NCBI GenBank assembly: GCA_019695115.1
Contig: JAIBAP010000005.1
Location: 92,320 to 156,319 of the forward strand
Length of the DNA stretch: 64,000 bases
Direction of reading: 5' to 3'
From: Caldilineales bacterium
GTDB lineage: Bacteria > Chloroflexota > Anaerolineae > J102
The position numbers were made by a program, and so were the translations under genes. The notes beneath the pieces were generated by a model, which saw only the letters and a program-made list of their open reading frames with translations, was not told the origin of the DNA and did no database searches. Position 1 is the first letter of the stretch, and each line of letters opens with the position of its first letter. Positions 1-7,843 of this stretch are shown here, one piece after another.

Positions 1-1
1 C

Positions 2-556
2 GACCTGAGCGTGATGGCTTCGGGCGAGGCGCAGGTCGTCTTCGAGGGCGAAGGCCCGATCCATCTGCGGCTGCGGGTCAGCGCGCCCGACTGCAAGATC
101 GACGGCGCCGACGCCACTTCCTTCCGGCTGTGGCCGGGCAAAGACTCGCCGTCGTTCCACTTCAATCTGACGCCGGCGCGCACCGGGGCCATCAGTATCG
201 TCATCCAACTGTTCCAGGAAGATGATTTCTTGGGGAGTTCGCGGCTGGCGACGCAGGCAGAAAGCGAGCCAGCGAGCCAGGCCGAGCTGGCCGGCAGGGC
301 TGAGTTGGCCGGCCAGGTGGAGATGCTGGTGATGAGCCAGCCATTGTCCGCTCCTTCGGATCAAGCCAGGCGACAGATCGAGGAAACAGGCGCGCAGCGC
401 AAGTTGGCGAACATCCTCCTCGACCGGCTGAAAGCGAATCTGGCGCTGCTCACAGCGGGGGCGCAGAAGGCTGAGGTCGAGGCGCAGATCGTGGTTCAGG
501 AGTCGCTGGTCAAAGAGCTGGAGCGCCGTCTCGACGAGTTGATGCAACCCGGATGA
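2..556 (+). CDS. C-terminal part of an unknown protein (5' end outside window)
   Basis: The reading frame is open from the first bases of the window, so the GTG and ATG near position 11 are probably internal. What remains is about 184 residues. The first 75 are rich in alternating hydrophobic residues and look like a beta-sandwich (runs such as HLRLRVSAP and GAISIVIQLFQ). A Glu/Ala/Ser-rich linker follows (about 78-105, with repeated AELAG), then an amphipathic helical tail (about 115-178) that looks like a coiled coil. No catalytic motif is visible. A beta domain followed by a helical tail is seen in some proteins accompanying CHAT-protease or STAND systems, and a CHAT gene lies about 9 kb downstream, but that link is inference. 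Function not recognised. Confidence 0.6.
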   Translation, partial: DLSVMASGEAQVVFEGEGPIHLRLRVSAPDCKIDGADATSFRLWPGKDSPSFHFNLTPARTGAISIVIQLFQEDDFLGSSRLATQAESEPASQAELAGRAELAGQVEMLVMSQPLSAPSDQARRQIEETGAQRKLANILLDRLKANLALLTAGAQKAEVEAQIVVQESLVKELERRLDELMQPG

Positions 557-565
557 TCGCCGCCG

Positions 566-646
566 TGCGCACGTGGGCGTGCGCACTCCGCTTTTCTTCA
601 CTGCTGCGCCGCCCCCTTCATGCGCACGTGGGCGTGCGCACTCCGC
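566..646. repeat. Two direct copies of a 26-bp GC-rich repeat
   Basis: Identical 26-bp copies occupy 566-591 and 621-646. Each contains the core GCACGTGGGCGTGCGCAC, which is itself partly palindromic. A related but diverged sequence (CACGTAGGCGTGCTCGCTCC) lies at about 6709-6730 in front of the Xer gene. In both places the repeat is followed by GGAAC-type heptamers and then a start codon. Confidence 0.7.
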
Positions 647-654
647 AGGCTTAC

Positions 655-675
655 GGAACCCGGAACCCGGAACAC
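655..675 (+). repeat. Heptamer tandem array (GGAACCC, GGAACCC, GGAACAC)
   Basis: Three head-to-tail heptamers end two bases before the cupin ATG at 678. There is no Shine-Dalgarno sequence between the array and the start codon. It belongs to the heptamer family found at many gene borders in this window. Confidence 0.8.
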
Positions 676-677
676 CC

Positions 678-1001
678 ATGACCTCCAACTTCCTCCACCC
701 CCTCGATCACGCCCAGGCCCGGGCCGACAAAGCCTTCAAGACGACCTTTCTCCACAGCCCGCGGCTGCTGGTGGGGCTGAACACCCTCTTGCCCGGCCAG
801 ACCCAGGCCCTGCACGAACACGCCGACCAGGACAAGTTCTACCTCGTCCTGGCAGGGGCGGGGCGCTTCACGGTCGGAGATGAAACCCGCCTCTGCGGTT
901 CCGGCGACCTGATCCTGGCCCCAGCCGGCATCGCCCACGGGGTGGTCAACCATGGCGAAGACATGCTCAGCTTCGTGACTGTGATCGCGCCGGCCCCCTA
1001 G
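678..1001 (+). CDS. Small cupin-domain protein
   Basis: A 107-residue single-domain cupin. The first cupin motif is visible around HEHADQDKFYLVLAGAG (His, His and Glu-like metal-binding positions, then the G-rich turn) and the second around GDLILAPAGIAHGVVN. Such small cupins bind a metal ion and act as sugar or amino-acid-derivative isomerases, dioxygenases or sensors; the substrate cannot be told from sequence. The ATG at 678 was chosen because upstream codons are encoded by intergenic repeats (26-bp repeat and heptamers) and the cupin fold begins just after it. It stands alone and converges with the redoxin gene. Confidence 0.8.
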   Translation: MTSNFLHPLDHAQARADKAFKTTFLHSPRLLVGLNTLLPGQTQALHEHADQDKFYLVLAGAGRFTVGDETRLCGSGDLILAPAGIAHGVVNHGEDMLSFVTVIAPAP

Positions 1002-1039
1002 CCCTCATCCCCTGGCCCCACGGGCCATTCGGCGATCCC

Positions 1040-1495
1040 TCACTCCGGGCATTGGCGCTCGGCAAAGGCCAGCCAGTTCGCTGCTTCCACCACCAGGTCG
1101 CTTTCCGGAGCTTCCTGCCCCACCCAGGCGGCAAAGGGTGCGCCGTGCTGGTCGAGCACGAAAAGGAACAAGCAGCCGGTGGTGTCGAATTCCAACAGCC
1201 GGGCATAGCGGGAGCGAAGCCGCCCGTCGCGATCGCTGAGCGAATGGCCGCTGAGTGGGGCGCTGGCCGGGGCGCTGGCCGGGGCGTTGGCCGGGGATGA
1301 TACCAGCACGATCTCGGCCCCCAATTCGGCCCAGGTTGCCTGATGCGCCGCGAGCCGCCCCACAAGCTGGGCGCAACGGGGACAGCCGGGGCCGTGGCCG
1401 AAGAACACCACCTGGCTCGCCCGCCCGCGCAGATCGAGGGCGTCGGCCAGCGCGGGTGCAGCCGGTTCGTGCGGGCCAAACCGAATCCAGGTCAT
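1040..1495 (-). CDS. Redoxin / peroxiredoxin-like protein
   Basis: A 151-residue thioredoxin-fold protein. The strand VVFFGHGPGCPRC carries a CPRC motif (Cys38, Cys41) in the place of the thioredoxin/AhpC active site, followed by the helix CAQLVGRLAAH. The Ala/Pro/Ser-rich segment at residues 68-83 is encoded by a short 12-bp tandem repeat (about 1257-1300). It probably acts as a thiol-disulfide reductase or peroxidase in the cytoplasm, as no signal peptide is seen. The ATG at 1495 lies immediately after the stop of the upstream M23 gene (1497-1499); an in-frame ATG seven codons earlier would overlap that gene. It is the last gene of the operon with the two wall-associated proteins. Confidence 0.75.
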   Translation of the reverse strand: MTWIRFGPHEPAAPALADALDLRGRASQVVFFGHGPGCPRCAQLVGRLAAHQATWAELGAEIVLVSSPANAPASAPASAPLSGHSLSDRDGRLRSRYARLLEFDTTGCLFLFVLDQHGAPFAAWVGQEAPESDLVVEAANWLAFAERQCPE

Positions 1496-1496
1496 C

Positions 1497-3506
1497 TCAT
1501 TCCGGCGGGACGACATCGGGCACGCAGACCGAATCGGGCACGCCCTTAGGCCGTTTGCGCCCGCGCGTCTTGGGCAGATAAGGTTCGGGGTCGTAGAACC
1601 AGGCGTCCGGGATGGTGGCGATCTTGTAGCCCTGGTTGGGCCTGCCGGCAAAGGCGAGGCTAAAGTGCAGGTGATGGCCGGTCGACGAAGGCGTGCCGTC
1701 GCTGTTCCTGCCGGTCGAATCGGCCAGGCCAACCACCTCGCCGGTCTTGACCTGCCGCCCCACCTGCAAACCATCAGCCATCGACTGCAAGTGAGCATAG
1801 ATGGTGTAGCCCGTCTGCGCTCCCCACTGGTGTTCGAGGATGACGCGGATGCCGTAGGCCCCACCGATGTCGCCACAGCGGAAGACGACGCCATCGGCCG
1901 CCGCCTTCACGAGTGTCCCTGGAGGGCAGGGGTAGTCGATGCCCTCGTGCCCGTCCAACCCGCTCTTCCGGTAGTATTCCGGGCGCTCGCCAAATCGCTG
2001 CCCGCGGGCGACGGTGATCGGTTCCTGCAAGGTGATCTGGGGGATGGGTTTGGGGCCAGGTTCCAGGTCGGTCTGCAAGGCCCTGACCGTCGCCAGGAGA
2101 TCAGCGATCTGTTTTTGCAGGGCCGGCGCCTTCCCGGCTTCGGCAAGCGATGCCGCCAGGGTGGGTTTGATCTCAGTCAAGACCTGAGCCAGGCCGGCGG
2201 CGTCCTGAAGACGGCGCTGCAATGCCTTCAATTCGCCCCCGATGAGCACCAGGTCGCCGGCTGAGACAGTCTGCGCTCCGGCTTTTGCCGATTCGAACTG
2301 CTGGACGAGGGTGTCTGCCGCTGCCAGGGCAGCAGAAACGCCGACCAACAACTGGTCAAGCTCGGCCAGCTGCGGCTGCAACCGGGCGGCCTGCGCGCTG
2401 AGGTCGCTCGTCCCCTTGAGCCCAGTGCTCAATTGGGTATTCAGGGCAGCCGCCCGTGTGCGCAGGGCCGTGAGATCGACCGGCGGCGGGGGAGGAGGAG
2501 GAGGCGGCGGAGGAGGAGGCGGCGGGCCAGGATCGGGCAGGTTCTTCATCTCGATGATGCGGCGCATCAACCCGATCTCGCGGCCCTCGTCCACATCTTG
2601 CTGCGAGGTCAGATGCCGGAACGACGCCCACTTGCCCGAATGCCCTACCTGATAAAGGCAGGCGCCCATGACATAGTCATCCTGCAGCAATTCCTTGTTG
2701 TACCACAAGAGCGAGTCCCAGTATTGATCCTCGCTCAGCGGCTGTTGCCTCTGCTCGTCGTTGCGATAGAGCCAGCCCTCGTCCGGCCCCTGGTTGCCAT
2801 AGGCCCGCGTCAGCCCCGCCTCGGTCATGATCACCTTGTGGCGGTCGCCGTACTTCGCCCGGATCGCCTGCATACAATCGCGATAGAACAGCGCCCCCGA
2901 CACCGATTCGCGCTGTAGCCGCGGCCAGCCATATTCGTGGAAGCCCAGGTAGATGTGCGAGGCCAGCGTTTGCGGGAACCAGCGCAGATAGTGTTCGGGG
3001 TGGGTGAAGTTCCCGGCGGCAAAGTTGAAGGCCACCGCCTCGATGCCTTTGGTTTGCAATTGCTGGCGAAAGGCCACCATCAGGGCGTCGTAGGCAGGCG
3101 CGCGGCGCGCCAGTAGCTTCATCTTTTCGGACGAAGGATTGTCATATTCGGCGGTGAAGCTGGCCGGGCCGGCCAGACACTCGTTCAGGCTCATCCAGGC
3201 GTCCACCAGCCGCCGGCCGTTGACTTCCTCGGTGGCGTAGCCGAAATCGTAGTTCAGTATCTGGTTGGCCAGCTCGCGACCGGCGCCGGCCGGGTCGGAG
3301 CTATCGAGCATGGCATCCTGCTCACGGATGTCCAGAAACCAGCGCCCAACGATGAACGAATCGGGTGAGAGCTGCCGCCGGATTTCCTGCAAGCCGCCGC
3401 GGTCGCCGCGGTGCCAGAGGATGACGGGCGGCTTGACATCCCGCAAGGATTCCACCAGCCAACGGACAGTCGAGATCTCGACATAGAAACCGAGCTTGTT
3501 CTTCAT
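1497..3506 (-). CDS. Glycoside-hydrolase-like domain fused to M23 (LytM) peptidase
   Basis: A 669-residue modular protein. Residues 1-320 look like a TIM-barrel glycoside-hydrolase core; VIMTEAGLTR (about 225-234) matches a nucleophile-strand motif, but no NEP-type acid/base motif is evident. An uninterrupted proline run (about 327-342) and a helical region (345-480) follow. The C-terminal M23 peptidase (about 495-645) has its zinc ligands: GHEGID (His520, Asp524) and HHLHFS (His612, His614). M23 enzymes cut peptide cross-links of peptidoglycan. No signal peptide is visible, so export is by an unknown route or release is by lysis. A strong AGGAG lies six bases before the ATG. The gene starts ten bases after the stop of the amidase-like gene, so the two are surely co-transcribed. 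Confidence 0.85.
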   Translation of the reverse strand: MKNKLGFYVEISTVRWLVESLRDVKPPVILWHRGDRGGLQEIRRQLSPDSFIVGRWFLDIREQDAMLDSSDPAGAGRELANQILNYDFGYATEEVNGRRLVDAWMSLNECLAGPASFTAEYDNPSSEKMKLLARRAPAYDALMVAFRQQLQTKGIEAVAFNFAAGNFTHPEHYLRWFPQTLASHIYLGFHEYGWPRLQRESVSGALFYRDCMQAIRAKYGDRHKVIMTEAGLTRAYGNQGPDEGWLYRNDEQRQQPLSEDQYWDSLLWYNKELLQDDYVMGACLYQVGHSGKWASFRHLTSQQDVDEGREIGLMRRIIEMKNLPDPGPPPPPPPPPPPPPPPVDLTALRTRAAALNTQLSTGLKGTSDLSAQAARLQPQLAELDQLLVGVSAALAAADTLVQQFESAKAGAQTVSAGDLVLIGGELKALQRRLQDAAGLAQVLTEIKPTLAASLAEAGKAPALQKQIADLLATVRALQTDLEPGPKPIPQITLQEPITVARGQRFGERPEYYRKSGLDGHEGIDYPCPPGTLVKAAADGVVFRCGDIGGAYGIRVILEHQWGAQTGYTIYAHLQSMADGLQVGRQVKTGEVVGLADSTGRNSDGTPSSTGHHLHFSLAFAGRPNQGYKIATIPDAWFYDPEPYLPKTRGRKRPKGVPDSVCVPDVVPPE

Positions 3507-3515
3507 CGTTTGCTC

Positions 3516-6356
3516 CTATGACGGCCGGGGCTTACTGCGCCGGCGCGGGCGCTTGGGCACGTCGATCAGGTCAGGCTCCGACAGCGTCTCCGGGCCGAAA
3601 TCCAGATCAGGCGCGGGCATCGCCCCCAGGCCGGCGGCGATTTCTTCGGGCCAGCGAACACCGGCCGCCACCAGCTGGTCGAGCATGGCCCTGGTCCCGG
3701 CCTCGTCGGCCCCGGCCAGCCGGTGGAGGATGACCCCGGCCGCCTTCAGACGCTCGCCCTCGGTCTGGGCAACGCCGCCGTAGCCGCCGACGATGGTGAC
3801 ATGCTCGGCCTGCATGGCATCATTCACCGAGAAACCGGTCGTGGGTCGGAAACGCTCGATATAGGCCTGGGCGTTGCGCCAGTCGGCTTTGGCCCAGGCA
3901 TCGCCGCCGTGGTCCCAGAACAAGAGGTAGTGCTCGATCGGCTTGCGGGGGCGAGAGGCGGTCGTGCGGGCGGCCTCGATCTGCTGCAACAGGGTCTGTT
4001 TCCAGTTGGCGCCCGTGTTCCACTCCTCGCCGGGGCCGGCGTGCGGCTGCACTTCTTTGCGACCCACGATGCCGTTGTCAGTGGTTCGGGGCAGTTCCTG
4101 CCGCAGCCAGGCCAGCAGGCTGCCGGCCGCCGCCAACTGCGCTGCCGTGGGCAACTGATCCTCGCGCGGCTGTTCGACATTGTTTTTCAAGCGCATGAAA
4201 TAGCCCACCAGACAGACTTCGACAGTAGAAAAACCCTGGTTGTTGAAGAGCTGATTGAGAGCTGTCGTCAGGCGCTGAGTCTGGAAGATCGTCCCATCGG
4301 GCGTAATTACGAAATGATAGCCGATGCCCCACCAGCCACTGCGGATGTAGGCAAGGGCGATGCGTTCGGGCAGCACGGACTTATCGGAGCCGCTATGGCT
4401 GATGACGATGCGAGTGATGGCGGCCGGGTCCTGAGACGGAAAGGGTGCAGCATCGGGCTTCTTGGGCAACGAATCCACGATATCGGACATGGCTGGCGGA
4501 TTGAGCCTGGACGGTGCGACCTCTCCTTTGCACCTGGCCAGCTCATCCTGCAAGCGCCCTACTTCGGCCTGGGAGTCACTCAGTTGCCTCTCTAGATCGG
4601 CCACCTGCCGGCGCAGGCGATCAAGCTCATCGGAGATGGGCGGCGGTGAGAGATAATCGTTGACCAGTTTGAGCAAGGCCTCTTTGTAGCGCGCACCCTG
4701 AAGCCACTGTCGCCCTGGCGAGGGGGCCGTCGTCTCGCCCAACTCGCTGCGCCCCACCACGGTCTCGGCCCCCAACTTCAGGTCGGTCAACAGCCAGGCC
4801 AACAGGCGGGCGGCGGATTCCATCTGCTCGGTCGAGGGCGGGGCCGGGTTGAAGTCACCCACCAGAGCAAGGGCGATGCTGTCGATATTGTTCTCTGGCC
4901 GGGTGCAGGCGCCAACCACGGTTTCCAAATCTTGCACCCACGAGATGACGCCATCGGGGGCGATGAGGAAATGGTAGTTGATGCCGGGTTTACCCTGACG
5001 AATGGTGCTTTGGGCGAACTGAAGAGGGGTGGCTACATTGCCGGTGTGATGGATGATGAGGCGGCGGATGTCGGCCCGGCTGCGGGTGGTGAACCGAGCT
5101 GTAGCGTGGGTGGGGAGTTGCTGGCGCAGGTCCTGCATGGGCGGCGGGCTGACCGGCTGCCAGGGGCCGGGGGAGCGTAGCTTGCCCACCACTTCCTTCA
5201 GTCTGTCCAACTCTGGTTGCCACCCAGCCAGGGTGCGCGCCGGCTGCAGTAAACCATCGACCCGCGTCTGTGCACCGGCAAGGGCAGCGGCGCTCGTCGC
5301 TGCCGTCTGACTGGCGGACAAGATGGCCTTTGCCGCCGCTTCCAGCGCCTCCAAACGCTTGAGCAGGGCGGTCAGGTCGATGGGAACGGGGGAGGCGCTC
5401 GCCGGCCATTTCAGTCCCCGGTCGAGCGCCTGGCGGAAATCGTCCAGCACCTGGTCGCGGCTGCTGATGTCCCAGGGTTGGTTTGGCTCGTACTGCCAGC
5501 GGAACAAGACCAACGAGCGGATCGTCTGCGGCTGTTCGCGGTTCCAGAGGTCGATCTCCTGATAGGCGGCGTCGACCCAGCCGTCGTTGCGGTTTTCCCA
5601 GGCCGGGTCTAGCTCGCTCAGGCGCTGCGGATTGGCCTCGGTGATGAATACGGGCAGATGGCGCATCTCCGCCGGGATGGCCTCCATGTAGTCGCGATAG
5701 GTGCGAAATTCCCAGCGCAGGTGCGTAAAGCCGGGCGAAGGACAGCGGGCGTCGGAGGTGATGAGCGCCTTCTGATGGCCGTGGGTGTAGGTGTGGAGGG
5801 TGATGCCATCCAGGTTGGTGGGGCCGATGGCCGCCAGCATGTCCTTGAAATACTTGACCCAGTCGCCCAGGGCGGCGTTCCAGGGCGCCACCGCCGCCGG
5901 CAACACCAGGTCGTTCTCGTGGCCGGGCAGGGCGTGGATGGCCTGGCGGGCGAGGCGGAAGCACTCGGCGTAGTTCTGGGGGGTGATGATCTCGGCCTGA
6001 CGCATGGCCTCGGCCAGGTCGAAGCTCCCGCCCGGCCATTCGCTCTGATGATTGGGTTCGTTGCCGATGATCCAGATGGCGGCGCCGGCTGAACGCTGCA
6101 CGAAGTCGGCGCAGCGCCGGGCGAAATTGCCATACTCCGCCCGCCGCGGGATGGTGCCCGCGCCCAGATAGCCGTGGTTGAGCCGCACCATGACGCCAAA
6201 GTCCTCGTCGCTGAGGTCGCGATAGCTGCGCGCCCCGCCATCGACCTGTTCAGTCACCAACACCCACCCGCGCACGTTCTTCTGGCGCATGATGGCCTCG
6301 GCGCCGCGGTCGTGGACGCCATAGAGATACTCGGAATCGAACAATGGCCGCGACAT
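3516..6356 (-). CDS. Glycoside-hydrolase-like domain fused to two degenerate PGRP/amidase-2 domains
   Basis: A 946-residue protein. Residues 1-315 form a GH-type TIM barrel with both expected acids: GNEPN (Glu100, acid/base) and FITEAN (Glu240, nucleophile). A helical spacer (325-395) leads to PGRP/amidase-2 domain 1 (about 410-570), a coiled coil (575-612), PGRP domain 2 (about 640-800) and a C-terminal domain (805-905) with a basic tail. Both PGRP domains keep the first zinc His (HHTG, His436; SHSGS, His654) and the YHF strand, but the second His is Arg (VVGRSEL, IVGRKEV) and the usual CPG cysteine is Ser or Ala. They therefore look non-catalytic and probably bind peptidoglycan. The ATG at 6356 is preferred over an upstream TTG because GGAGGT sits seven bases before it. 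First gene of the operon. Confidence 0.85.
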   Translation of the reverse strand: MSRPLFDSEYLYGVHDRGAEAIMRQKNVRGWVLVTEQVDGGARSYRDLSDEDFGVMVRLNHGYLGAGTIPRRAEYGNFARRCADFVQRSAGAAIWIIGNEPNHQSEWPGGSFDLAEAMRQAEIITPQNYAECFRLARQAIHALPGHENDLVLPAAVAPWNAALGDWVKYFKDMLAAIGPTNLDGITLHTYTHGHQKALITSDARCPSPGFTHLRWEFRTYRDYMEAIPAEMRHLPVFITEANPQRLSELDPAWENRNDGWVDAAYQEIDLWNREQPQTIRSLVLFRWQYEPNQPWDISSRDQVLDDFRQALDRGLKWPASASPVPIDLTALLKRLEALEAAAKAILSASQTAATSAAALAGAQTRVDGLLQPARTLAGWQPELDRLKEVVGKLRSPGPWQPVSPPPMQDLRQQLPTHATARFTTRSRADIRRLIIHHTGNVATPLQFAQSTIRQGKPGINYHFLIAPDGVISWVQDLETVVGACTRPENNIDSIALALVGDFNPAPPSTEQMESAARLLAWLLTDLKLGAETVVGRSELGETTAPSPGRQWLQGARYKEALLKLVNDYLSPPPISDELDRLRRQVADLERQLSDSQAEVGRLQDELARCKGEVAPSRLNPPAMSDIVDSLPKKPDAAPFPSQDPAAITRIVISHSGSDKSVLPERIALAYIRSGWWGIGYHFVITPDGTIFQTQRLTTALNQLFNNQGFSTVEVCLVGYFMRLKNNVEQPREDQLPTAAQLAAAGSLLAWLRQELPRTTDNGIVGRKEVQPHAGPGEEWNTGANWKQTLLQQIEAARTTASRPRKPIEHYLLFWDHGGDAWAKADWRNAQAYIERFRPTTGFSVNDAMQAEHVTIVGGYGGVAQTEGERLKAAGVILHRLAGADEAGTRAMLDQLVAAGVRWPEEIAAGLGAMPAPDLDFGPETLSEPDLIDVPKRPRRRSKPRPS

Positions 6357-6622
6357 AGACGGAACCTCCAATTCCCCGGCCCGCCAGTGAGCCGGCGGGC
6401 GCTTGCTGGCGTGACGATGAGACGATAGACGATAGACGTTAACGGGTCCTGCCTTCCGGCGGGCCGATCATCCAGCGACGATGACACCTCGTCCTTGCCA
6501 GACCGATTGCTCTCGAAACGACTTCAGTTCAGTGGGCACTTTACCACGCTAAATGATTCCGCGCAAACAGGTGGGGCCGCCAAAAGGGGCCAGTGCGCCC
6601 GCCCTGCACCACCCGCCCCCGG
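6357..6622. other. Intergenic region between divergent genes
   Basis: No gene is seen here. It holds a small hairpin (GCCCGCC/GGCGGGC, 6379-6400), three GACGATA-like heptamers (6413-6434) and a partial copy of the ACTGAAGTCGTT motif in reverse orientation (about 6516-6530), which is otherwise tandemly repeated near 48.3 kb. The promoter of the leftward wall-protein operon should lie here, but none stands out. Confidence 0.5.
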
Positions 6623-6652
6623 TTGGAATCCGCCTCCCGCCCCTGCTACAAT
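6623..6652 (+). promoter_or_regulatory. Predicted sigma-70-type promoter of the Xer recombinase gene
   Basis: TTGGAA (6623-6628), an 18-base spacer and TACAAT (6647-6652). The start codon is about 155 bases downstream, after a leader made of degenerate repeats and GGAACAC heptamers. Confidence 0.5.
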
Positions 6653-6765
6653 GCCTCACTGAATGTGCTCCCTCCTCATCTCACGAAACACGAAACACCC
6701 CGCTTCGCACGTAGGCGTGCTCGCTCCGCAAGTCACAGGACGGCGTGCTCGCTCCTCAGCCTCAC

Positions 6766-6800
6766 GGAACACGGAACACGAAACACGGAACACGGAACAC
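6766..6800 (+). repeat. Heptamer tandem array (GGAACAC, five units)
   Basis: Five contiguous heptamers, four GGAACAC and one GAAACAC, end nine bases before the recombinase ATG at 6810. The intervening bases are pyrimidine-rich and contain no ribosome-binding site. Confidence 0.85.
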
Positions 6801-6809
6801 ATCCCCCCC

Positions 6810-7721
6810 ATGGAACCCGACCTCACCCGCTTCCTCCTCTACCTCGACCTCGAGCGCGGGGCATCGCCCTACACCCTGCGCAACTACGGGGCTGAGATCG
6901 GCGCCTTCATCGGCTTTGCCCGAAGGAGGGGGGTGGAGCGGTGGGACGGGGTGCAGGCGGGGCTGATCCGCTCCTGGCTGGCCGAGTTGCACCGGCAGGG
7001 CATCGAAGCGGCGTCGGTGGGTCGCCGGCTCTACGAGCTTCGCTCCTGCTTCCGCTTCCTCATGCGCGAGGGCGTGGTGGAGCAGAACCCCGCCCTGGCC
7101 ATCCACATTCCCTCGGCCCCCCATCGCCTGCCCGAATACCTGACCATCGAGCAGATCATCGAGCTGCTGAGCGGGCCGGATGTGGGCGAGCCGTTGGGCC
7201 AGCGTGACGCCGCTATCCTGGAGGTGCTGTACGGGGCCGGGGTGCGCCGGGGCGAGTTGCTGGCGATCGAGGTAAGGGATCTGACTCTGGAACGGGGGGA
7301 AATCCTGGTTCACGGCAAGGGCGGCAAGGAACGGATCGCGCTGATCGGCAAACCGGGCGTGCTGGCGCTGCGCCGCTATCTGGATGATGGCCGGGAGCAG
7401 TTGCTGGCGAAGGCAACAGAAGGGGGGCGAAAGCCGGCGGCGCTGTTCCTCAATCGTTTTGGCCGGGCGATCAGCGAACCCAAGACGATCAGCGACCTCC
7501 TCGACAAGTACGTGCAGATGGCCGATCTGCCACGCCAGGTGACGCCGCACACGCTGCGCCACTCCTTTGCCACCCATCTGCTGGAGGGCGGGGCCGACCT
7601 GCGCGCCGTGCAGGAGTTGCTGGGGCACGAGAACGTGCAGACGACCACGATCTACACACGGGTGACGGTGGGCCGGCTGCGGCAGGTGGTGAACAGCGCC
7701 CATCCGCGGGCGTCGGGCTAG
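6810..7721 (+). CDS. xerC: Tyrosine recombinase of the XerC/XerD family
   Basis: A 303-residue protein, the usual length for XerC/D, which resolve chromosome dimers at dif with FtsK. The N-terminal SAM-like core-binding domain (residues 1-85) begins at FLLYLDLERGASPYTLRNY. The catalytic domain has the full set: Arg in GAGVRRGEL, Lys in HGKGGKER, HxxR in HTLRHSFATH, His in LGHEN and Tyr in TIYTRV. The ATG at 6810 is chosen because the longer frame upstream translates only intergenic heptamer repeats. No integrase-associated genes, attachment sites or phage genes are nearby, so a housekeeping role is likelier than a mobile element. Whether it is XerC, XerD or a single XerA-like enzyme cannot be decided here. 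Confidence 0.88.
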   Translation: MEPDLTRFLLYLDLERGASPYTLRNYGAEIGAFIGFARRRGVERWDGVQAGLIRSWLAELHRQGIEAASVGRRLYELRSCFRFLMREGVVEQNPALAIHIPSAPHRLPEYLTIEQIIELLSGPDVGEPLGQRDAAILEVLYGAGVRRGELLAIEVRDLTLERGEILVHGKGGKERIALIGKPGVLALRRYLDDGREQLLAKATEGGRKPAALFLNRFGRAISEPKTISDLLDKYVQMADLPRQVTPHTLRHSFATHLLEGGADLRAVQELLGHENVQTTTIYTRVTVGRLRQVVNSAHPRASG

Positions 7722-7728
7722 GGCAGCC

Positions 7729-7753
7729 CTGTCAACTTTCAGGATAGTTGGCA
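7729..7753. repeat. Degenerate copy of the GTTGCCAACTT palindrome
   Basis: Directly after the recombinase stop, TCAACTTT and AGTTGGCA flank a short loop. It resembles a decayed version of the perfect 14-bp palindromes at 20653, 47034 and 60047, which also follow stop codons. It may act as a weak terminator. Confidence 0.35.
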
Positions 7754-7775
7754 ACGCCGCCCCAGCGTGTATAAT
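7748..7775 (+). promoter_or_regulatory. Predicted promoter of the gene at 7844
   Basis: TTGGCA (7748-7753), a 16-base spacer and a perfect TATAAT (7770-7775). The -35 hexamer is provided by the degenerate palindrome. Confidence 0.55.
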
Positions 7776-7843
7776 CCCTGCCAACGGCTCCCTCGCGACG
7801 TCACTCCGTCTCCTTCTCCCCCCGACCGCCACCCTTCTTCCCC

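Noticed and set aside
1497..7721. Prophage with lysins and an integrase
   Set aside because: The wall-lytic domains and the Xer recombinase lie close together, but there are no capsid, tail, portal, terminase or repressor genes, the recombinase has the length and motifs of housekeeping XerC/D, and no attachment-site duplication was seen.
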